Shown here: positions 54,817 through 59,262 of the stretch, in pieces
Layout: each line of letters begins with the position of its first letter
How positions within the stretch are numbered: the first letter of the stretch is position 1
Source of the DNA: Oribacterium sp.
Lineage (GTDB): Bacteria; Bacillota_A; Clostridia; Lachnospirales; Lachnospiraceae
Assembly (NCBI GenBank): GCA_017940955.1
Contig: JAGAXP010000262.1
Span: forward strand, 1-59,262
Length of the DNA: 59,262 nucleotides
Direction: 5' to 3'
The notes under the pieces: generated by a model
What the model was told of the DNA's origin: nothing
Seen by the model: the letters and a program-made list of their open reading frames with translations, nothing else
Databases searched by the model: none
Program-made: the position numbers and the translations under genes

Positions 54817-55748
54817 TTTCCCTGCTCCTTTCTCTGTAAGGATTGAAATTCCAAACTGTTATCTGCACGCCAGTCATATATTCTGCATAGTGGCTGTCTG
54901 TTTTCCTGTTCTGTTTCCGTTCCGTCACCATACATATCAAACAAAGTCATCTGTCGGAATTGTTCCTGAGCCTTGCTGTATGGTATCGTGCCGGTCAAGC
55001 CATCCATCTGCCATATGTTCCATGCTATGACATTGATAAGCTTGCTTAGCTCCACCGCCGTCGGTTTTCGCTTCCAGCGTTCCTGCAAGTAGTCATCGTA
55101 AGTCATCAGCAGGTTCACTCTTGCGATCAGCAGGTTATCTCCTTGAAATTCATAGCCGTATGTAGCTTGAAAAGCTCTTGTCGTCCATTTCAGCCATTCC
55201 TTTTCATCGGCTACATTCTCATTCACCACCCGGAGCTTCCTGTCAAGGATCCCGATCCGCTTTGCTATCGGGATATACTCACCGCTCTCTACATCATATC
55301 GGCTAACCAGATATGGTGCTTCACCGCAGGTGATCTCCAACCGCCTTGAATCCACATATTTTTTCCAATCGGCAGCCTTTTTGAACTCGATATGCTCAGT
55401 TGGCTCGCCATCCTTATTGAACACATCCGGTCTGTCGAACCACACCTCATCAATGTGGTTATTCATCATATTGCAGACCCATAGCGGCGTAAAAACCTCA
55501 CCATGCGCTTTTGTCCTGTCAGACTGCGCCTCCATCGCCTTCCTTGCCCTGGTCTTTATCACCGATGCGTTATGTCCTGATATCAGTTCCTCTCTTATTT
55601 CTTCATCACGGGAATACTCTCTTCCCAGCTCTCCGTAGGCATCCGTAGCCCACATGATATTCTTCTTCGTGGTCTTATCCTGAAGGATCTTTCCAAGGAG
55701 ACCGAGAGAGCTTATTTTCAATATGTCATCCTGTATATTGATAACCAC
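54813..55748 (-). CDS. methyltransferase subunit, N-terminal half (motifs X and I)
   Basis: 311 aa from GTG 55748. It has AHGEVFTPLWVCNMMNNHID (motif X-like), then RRLEITCGEAPYLVSRYD as motif I, and YEFQGDNLLIARVNLLMTY near motif III. It ends before any NPPY, which is supplied by the next gene. I have seen this pair annotated separately in Lachnospiraceae, so the split appears to be a stable form rather than decay; this needs a database check. Confidence 0.8.
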   Translation of the reverse strand: MVINIQDDILKISSLGLLGKILQDKTTKKNIMWATDAYGELGREYSRDEEIREELISGHNASVIKTRARKAMEAQSDRTKAHGEVFTPLWVCNMMNNHIDEVWFDRPDVFNKDGEPTEHIEFKKAADWKKYVDSRRLEITCGEAPYLVSRYDVESGEYIPIAKRIGILDRKLRVVNENVADEKEWLKWTTRAFQATYGYEFQGDNLLIARVNLLMTYDDYLQERWKRKPTAVELSKLINVIAWNIWQMDGLTGTIPYSKAQEQFRQMTLFDMYGDGTETEQENRQPLCRIYDWRADNSLEFQSLQRKEQGK

Positions 55749-55762
55749 TTTAGGCTCTCCTC

Positions 55763-56746
55763 CTAACTCTCCAAAGCGTCCTTAGCCCGCTTTTTATATT
55801 CTTCCATCAGATCACCCGGCGATATGATCCGCATCTCTCCCACGAACTGGAACAGCCATCCCCAGAAAGTAGGTGAAATCTGAACCTGTACAGAGGCAAC
55901 GCACTTGCCCTGAGCCGTCCGGATCATCTTTGTATCTTCCCCAAACTTGTCATGCACCACGCCGATCAGGTTCTCATTAAATTCAAGCACCACGTCCGCA
56001 AGGTCGCCGCCGTACATCTTAAACGCCTGCTGCCGGAATGCCGCAATATCGCTGTCATCCATAAGAGCCTTTTCACTTACAGCATCATCCTCCACGGACA
56101 CCTCATCCATCCTGTCCACTCTGTAATTGGTAATGCCCTTGTACTTTGCGTTCCAGGTCATCAGATAGTAGTTGTCATCGTTGAAGATAAGAGCCATCGG
56201 CTCCACAACATATCTCTTCTTTTCTTTCCGGTACACCTTCTTTCCATTCTCATTCCGGTCAAAGTAATAGAAAGAAGCCTGTTTTTTCCCGGTCAACGCC
56301 TTTTCCAGTGCTGAAACATTCTGGTATATCTCTTCATTGGTATGCTTCGTGGTATTGAAGCACACAATATTCTCTTTCAGAATCTCTCCCTTGCGGCTCC
56401 CGCCCAGATCAGCGATCTTGTCCGTGAACTCTTTCGTCTGGCTGTCGGTTATGAAGCTGGCTGCTTGCACCGCATCGATCAGGATCTTTAGTTCCGGCAC
56501 AGAGAAGTCTCTTTTCTCAATATAGTAGCCCTTTTGATGCCCCACTATCCGTGTCTTGATATCAAATCCCTGCGAATTAAGGAACTCCACTTCCCGGCTC
56601 AGCGTCCTTTTATCAACGAACACGCCCATTTCAGCCGCTTTATCCGCTATATCGCTTGTGCGAAGAGGATTCTCTTCGCTGCTTTCCTGCCTGAGCAGCT
56701 CCACTATTTTCACTAATTTTATTCTCTGTACTCTTTCGCCCGGCAT
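55763..56746 (-). CDS. WYL-domain transcription regulator of the defence operon
   Basis: 327 aa. Residues 1-65 are a winged HTH (RIKLVKIVELLRQESSEENP, TLSREVEFLNSQGFDIK). The WYL domain is at about 140-230 (KRYVVEPMALIFNDDNYYLM, NYRVDRMDEVSVEDDAVSE). The C-terminal WCX-type extension follows. WYL regulators such as BrxR and CapW repress defence operons and respond to nucleic acid or phage signals. It is the first gene after the promoter at 56789-56817. Confidence 0.88.
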   Translation of the reverse strand: MPGERVQRIKLVKIVELLRQESSEENPLRTSDIADKAAEMGVFVDKRTLSREVEFLNSQGFDIKTRIVGHQKGYYIEKRDFSVPELKILIDAVQAASFITDSQTKEFTDKIADLGGSRKGEILKENIVCFNTTKHTNEEIYQNVSALEKALTGKKQASFYYFDRNENGKKVYRKEKKRYVVEPMALIFNDDNYYLMTWNAKYKGITNYRVDRMDEVSVEDDAVSEKALMDDSDIAAFRQQAFKMYGGDLADVVLEFNENLIGVVHDKFGEDTKMIRTAQGKCVASVQVQISPTFWGWLFQFVGEMRIISPGDLMEEYKKRAKDALES

Positions 56747-56788
56747 ATGTATTCCTCGCTTAAAAAAATCTGCAATAATCCACTAAAA

Positions 56789-56817
56789 AGTATAATACTT
56801 GTGCGAACAAAATGCAA
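56789..56817 (-). promoter_or_regulatory. promoter of the WYL-defence operon
   Basis: TTGCAT (56817-56812) and TATACT (56794-56789) on the minus strand, 17 bp apart, a near-consensus housekeeping promoter. The -10 lies about 43 bp upstream of the regulator ATG. Confidence 0.75.
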
Positions 56818-56825
56818 GAAATAAT

Positions 56826-56842
56826 TTTCGCAATATCGCGAA
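56826..56842. promoter_or_regulatory. inverted repeat, candidate WYL operator
   Basis: TTCGC-(6 nt)-GCGAA lies just upstream of the -35, and TTGT-TCGC-ACAA lies inside the promoter spacer. Both contain TTCGC or its complement, so autoregulation by the WYL protein is plausible. Not tested. Confidence 0.4.
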
Positions 56843-56950
56843 TGTTAAAACACGCTTTACCATAACCGCCAAATCTCAAACTTTATTAAATTTACTTCAA
56901 TACGATTAGCCAAAGTATATAAAATTGCCGTTTCTGACCTCATTTTCGCC

Positions 56951-56983
56951 GAAAAAAGCGGCAACACCGCTTGATGTTGCCGC
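56951..56983 (-). terminator. intrinsic terminator after the 94-aa gene
   Basis: GCGGCAACA (56983-56975 on the minus strand) pairs perfectly with TGTTGCCGC (56966-56958) around an 8-nt loop, followed by TTTTTT. It separates the SymE-ParB-like genes from the defence operon. Confidence 0.88.
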
Positions 56984-56989
56984 CCCGTA

Positions 56990-57274
56990 TCAGGCTCTTT
57001 TAACCCGCCGCCTGCCGTTCAACTGAAATGTATCGTGAGACTTGATATCCCGGATTGCCATTCTCAGGCTTCTGCTCCGGGAATGCGTATGATATTGGTC
57101 TGAGACATGGTGTTTATGGAAGATCACCGTAAGTTCCCCGTCCGGAAGCTCCACCGAATGAAGCTGCCACATATGGTGGGTGTTCTTGGACATTAGTGTC
57201 ACATCATGCTCATTCATTAGTATGATATTGAAATATTTCCGATCTATCGAATCCAGTTCCTGTTGTGTATACAT
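56990..57274 (-). CDS. small protein of unknown function
   Basis: 94 aa from ATG 57274, 5 nt after the stop of the HTH gene; the longer frame overlaps that gene. It has an His/Arg-rich second half (FHKHHVSDQYHTHSRSRSLR). No family recognised with certainty. It is the last gene of a three-gene operon before a strong terminator. Confidence 0.6.
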   Translation of the reverse strand: MYTQQELDSIDRKYFNIILMNEHDVTLMSKNTHHMWQLHSVELPDGELTVIFHKHHVSDQYHTHSRSRSLRMAIRDIKSHDTFQLNGRRRVKRA

Positions 57275-57278
57275 AACC

Positions 57279-57797
57279 TCACGCCCCCTTCCTCTCAAAG
57301 TACTGTTCAAGGGCTTCTTCCACCATTCCCTGCACATCCTTCACAGCCACATCGCCAAAATACCGGCTATACACCTGCGGCGGCAATATCACGCACATGG
57401 AATGCTTTATATCACCCACCGGCTTATCCACTCCGAATAATGCCTCTATGCTCCCCGTGGTTATGGATCCAGCCACCGCTCTTATCCTTTGTGCGGTATT
57501 TCGGCTCAGCCGGATGCCATTTCTCTCCATGACATCCAGCACGGTTTCCTGTTCACCCTCAGACAGGAACGATATCTCGACACCTGCCGCCATCGTAAGC
57601 GTACCATCATCCAGCATATCTCTGAAGCCGGGTATCAGCCTGCCACAGCGGATATACCTCGTAACATTCCGCCCTGCCATGCCATATTCTCTCCCGATCC
57701 TCTCCCTGGACAGTTTCTCTGTACCATAGAATCTGCCGGACAGTACAGCTATCTTCTCCGATATCGACAGATCATCAAATGCTCTTTCATCTTTCAT
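57279..57797 (-). CDS. ParB/KorB-type HTH protein lacking the N-terminal ParB domain
   Basis: 172 aa. LSISEKIAVLSGRFYGTEKL and GREYGMAGRNVTRYIRCGRL match the central HTH of ParB/RepB-type proteins, followed by LIPGFRDMLDDGTLTMAAGV. The N-terminal nuclease/CTPase domain is absent, so partition by CTP switching is unlikely. It may be a DNA-binding regulator. It overlaps the SymE-like gene by ATGA. Confidence 0.75.
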   Translation of the reverse strand: MKDERAFDDLSISEKIAVLSGRFYGTEKLSRERIGREYGMAGRNVTRYIRCGRLIPGFRDMLDDGTLTMAAGVEISFLSEGEQETVLDVMERNGIRLSRNTAQRIRAVAGSITTGSIEALFGVDKPVGDIKHSMCVILPPQVYSRYFGDVAVKDVQGMVEEALEQYFERKGA

Positions 57798-58099
57798 CCG
57801 CCGTACCCCACTTGTCTTTCCGCCACATACAGCTCATGGATTCTCTTCTTTTCCTGCTCAAACCGCTTCTGAAGCTTCTTTGTCTCTCTTGCCATGAACT
57901 CTTCCTCAGCTTTCTTTACAGCCGCCCTCTCGGTATCCAGCGTGATGACCAGCCTGCCATCCTCACAGCTCACCGTTACATAATCCCCGATGGAGAACCC
58001 CACCAGATCCAGCCACTTCCCCTTAAGGGTAATCGTAGGAACGGACTCATATTTGTATCCGCTTTGCCCTACCACTTTCAAATTCCTATCCTTTACCAT
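57794..58099 (-). CDS. SymE-like protein
   Basis: 101 aa from ATG 58099 (GGAGGTG, 4 nt). TITLKGKWLDLVGFSIGDYV and VSCEDGRLVIT match the AbrB-fold SymE toxin family. The C-terminal 45 residues are a charged helix (AAVKKAEEEFMARETKKLQK) not typical of short SymE, so the protein may act in DNA binding with the HTH protein next to it rather than as a toxin. It is the gene closest to the right junction. Confidence 0.75.
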   Translation of the reverse strand: MVKDRNLKVVGQSGYKYESVPTITLKGKWLDLVGFSIGDYVTVSCEDGRLVITLDTERAAVKKAEEEFMARETKKLQKRFEQEKKRIHELYVAERQVGYGG

Positions 58100-58142
58100 A
58101 GAACACCTCCGTGATAAGCTTATTTTCAACAGTAACAAAAAT

Positions 58143-58193
58143 GGACTAAGTCTATGCGGCTTCCCTCTTTCCGAAAGTCAAAAGACTTAGTCC
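58143..58193. repeat. 10-bp inverted repeat near the right junction
   Basis: GGACTAAGTC (58143-58152) and GACTTAGTCC (58184-58193) are perfect complements separated by 31 bp. They lie 16-66 bp inside the prophage end. They may be recombinase or regulator sites, or an upstream operator for the SymE-like gene. The shared 9-mer ACTTAGTCC also occurs near 5742, upstream of the recombinases. Confidence 0.45.
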
Positions 58194-59262
58194 TATAATA
58201 ACGCCCTCACCTAAGATTACGCCGTTCGGTGTACGAAGCTTCTTACGGTCTGCCATGATCATGTTGTTACTTAGGGCATTCAGTCCGTAATACAAAGACT
58301 GTCCCGACTGGAACAGCTCCTGTGTATTAAACGGCACAAGGATTGCCAGGTTCTTCGTGATCAGATGCCTGCCCTCTTTCGTTTCATTGATACCAATGGG
58401 AGCTGCGGCATTCATCGCCACTTCCTGCTTGTACTGAAGGTCTATAAGACGACAGTTTGCCTGCTGAATGATACCCGACACCCTCTGTGACACGCTCTCC
58501 AGTTCCTTCTTGTTTCTTCCAAAGCTCGATATCAGGATCGTTGTCCATATAAGCTTCTGATTACTGGTATTCAGATCATCCAAAAGCTCCATGGTATTTT
58601 TCTCATACAGAACAATGTCTGTAGGAAGAATGTCCATGTCATACCCGGCTCTGACCGCTTTTTTCTGCTCGTCGATCTTTGTTTTCTGAACATCCGACAA
58701 TGCTCTTTTTAAGAGCTTGATCGCTTCTGTAGGCTCAATGGTCCTCATGTGGATGGATATGGAGATATTGCTGTCGATATCCAAGAGCCTTTTTAAAAGC
58801 TCGTCATTCAGCTTCGGGGATATGATGTCCAGATACTTTGTAGCACCAAACATATGCCCCATCTTATATCTGCCGGGGAAACGGAACTCAAAGCCCTGCG
58901 GTGCGATATAATCCTTTACCGTATTGCCGGACTCCGCCATTTCCTTGAATGAAAAACGGAAAGGTTCCATCTTATCCTGATTGAAAAACTCATACAGGAC
59001 TCTTAAGCGTTCCTTTCCGTCAAGACACTTCGCATTAGTACCAAGGTTTTTGAGGTTCTTTATGATATCCGCTTCAAGGCTTATGAACCTCTGCCTTGCT
59101 TCCTTGATATTCTCTGCTTCAATGCCGAAAATGATATATTTGCTCTTGATGACTCCGTTATTTCCCTTTGCTGATAAGCTCTTTAACATATCCGAAAACT
59201 CTTCACGGATATCGTCGAACTTATCTCCCTGGGGAGAGATCTCAAACTGTGCCGCCAGTGTC
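58152..59262 (-). pseudogene. virB4: VirB4/TraE-like conjugation ATPase, N-terminal part, separated by prophage insertion
   Basis: The frame enters from beyond 59262 (reading ...AAQFEISPQGDKFDDIREEF) and runs to LRTPNGVILG at 58209. The next 18 codons, EGVIIGLSLLTFGKREAA, are prophage DNA and end at TAG 58154-58152. The segment MRTIEPTEAIKLLKR and EVAMNAAAPIGINETKEGR are typical of Tn916-type VirB4. Joined to bases 1-722 it gives an intact P-loop. The start lies outside the window. The truncated product lacks the whole ATPase domain. Confidence 0.9.
58209..58211. other. attR core of the prophage (ACC/GGT)
   Basis: Right junction. The minus strand reads AACGGCGTAATCTTA-GGT and then prophage GAGGGCGTTATTATAGG. 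Its only match to the left junction is GGT. Inferred attP joins ...TTGACAGCATCG to GGT and GAGGGCGTTATT.... Confidence 0.85.

Larger units (their letters stand above)
720..58211. mobile_element. siphovirus prophage (~57.5 kb) with serine integrases and defence island, inserted in virB4
   Basis: The element is bounded by a GGT core at each end and interrupts a VirB4 ATPase gene. It carries integration, cargo, lysis, tail, head, packaging, replication and regulation modules in siphovirus order, plus an 18-kb defence operon. Nearly all genes read on the minus strand; only the APE-RT gene reads on the plus strand. Packaging genes are of the HK97 type (P27 TerS, TerL, HNH, ClpP-like protease, HK97 capsid). 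All structural genes look intact. A phage repressor and a recombination directionality factor were not recognised. It could alternatively be called a phage-like integrative element, but the complete set of virion genes argues for a prophage. Confidence 0.85.

Noticed and set aside
720..58211. The insert being a conjugative element rather than a phage
   Set aside because: No relaxase, coupling protein or type IV secretion genes occur between the junctions, while a full set of head, tail, packaging and lysis genes does.
1..59262. CRISPR array or tRNA-gene attachment site
   Set aside because: No regularly spaced identical repeats were seen, and the integration target is a protein gene; no cloverleaf-like sequence was found at either junction.

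Overview
The window looks like a gut Clostridia chromosome, most likely Lachnospiraceae. The reasons are moderate G+C, strong AGGAGG ribosome binding sites, phage gene families common in that group, and a Tn916-like VirB4 conjugation ATPase at both edges. This is inferred from gene content, not from a marker gene.

The central event is one mobile element inside another. Bases 1-722 encode, on the minus strand, the C-terminal half of a VirB4/TraE ATPase (Walker A, Walker B). Bases 58209-59262 encode its N-terminal half. Between them sits a siphovirus prophage of about 57.5 kb. The only sequence shared by both junctions is GGT on the minus strand (ACC at 720-722 and 58209-58211). Rejoining the flanks there restores an uninterrupted VirB4 reading frame through ...NGVILG-TPGSGKS..., so the prophage sits inside the Walker A (P-loop) codons of a conjugation gene. 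Three tandem large serine recombinases lie next to this junction.

The prophage reads almost entirely on the minus strand, from right to left. First come a SymE-like protein, a ParB-type HTH protein and a small protein, closed by a terminator (58.1-56.95 kb). Next is a defence operon of about 18.4 kb (56.75-38.4 kb), led by a WYL regulator with a good promoter and closed by one terminator. It holds a split adenine methyltransferase with a GIY-YIG/helicase protein, a GmrSD-type type IV restriction enzyme, an acidic protein, a deoxyribosyltransferase-like protein, a PD-(D/E)XK nuclease, an SF2 helicase with a C-terminal HNH, three uncharacterised proteins, and an ABC-three-component (Lamassu-like) system. 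The early module follows (38.0-29.7 kb): sigma-like regulator, Gp157-like protein, AAA ATPase, DUF669, helicase, primase/RepA-like helicase, RusA and a DUF1492 regulator. The late module (29.6-9.2 kb) holds HNH, TerS, a ParB-phosphoribosyltransferase fusion, TerL, an SLOG protein, portal, protease, HK97 capsid, connectors, tail proteins with a frameshifted chaperone, tape measure, holin and endolysin.

Two genes stand out from the phage plan. A plus-strand gene (6241-9147) encodes an exonuclease III/AP-endonuclease domain fused to a group II-intron-like reverse transcriptase, an HNH-like segment and a C-terminal small domain; the APE-RT order recalls LINE retrotransposons and I know of no characterised bacterial example. 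The other is a free-standing endonuclease/exonuclease/phosphatase gene with its own promoter and terminator, inserted as a moron between the tail chaperone and tape measure genes. A 36-bp leader element occurs upstream of two different phage operons. I could not recognise a CI-type repressor or an excision factor.
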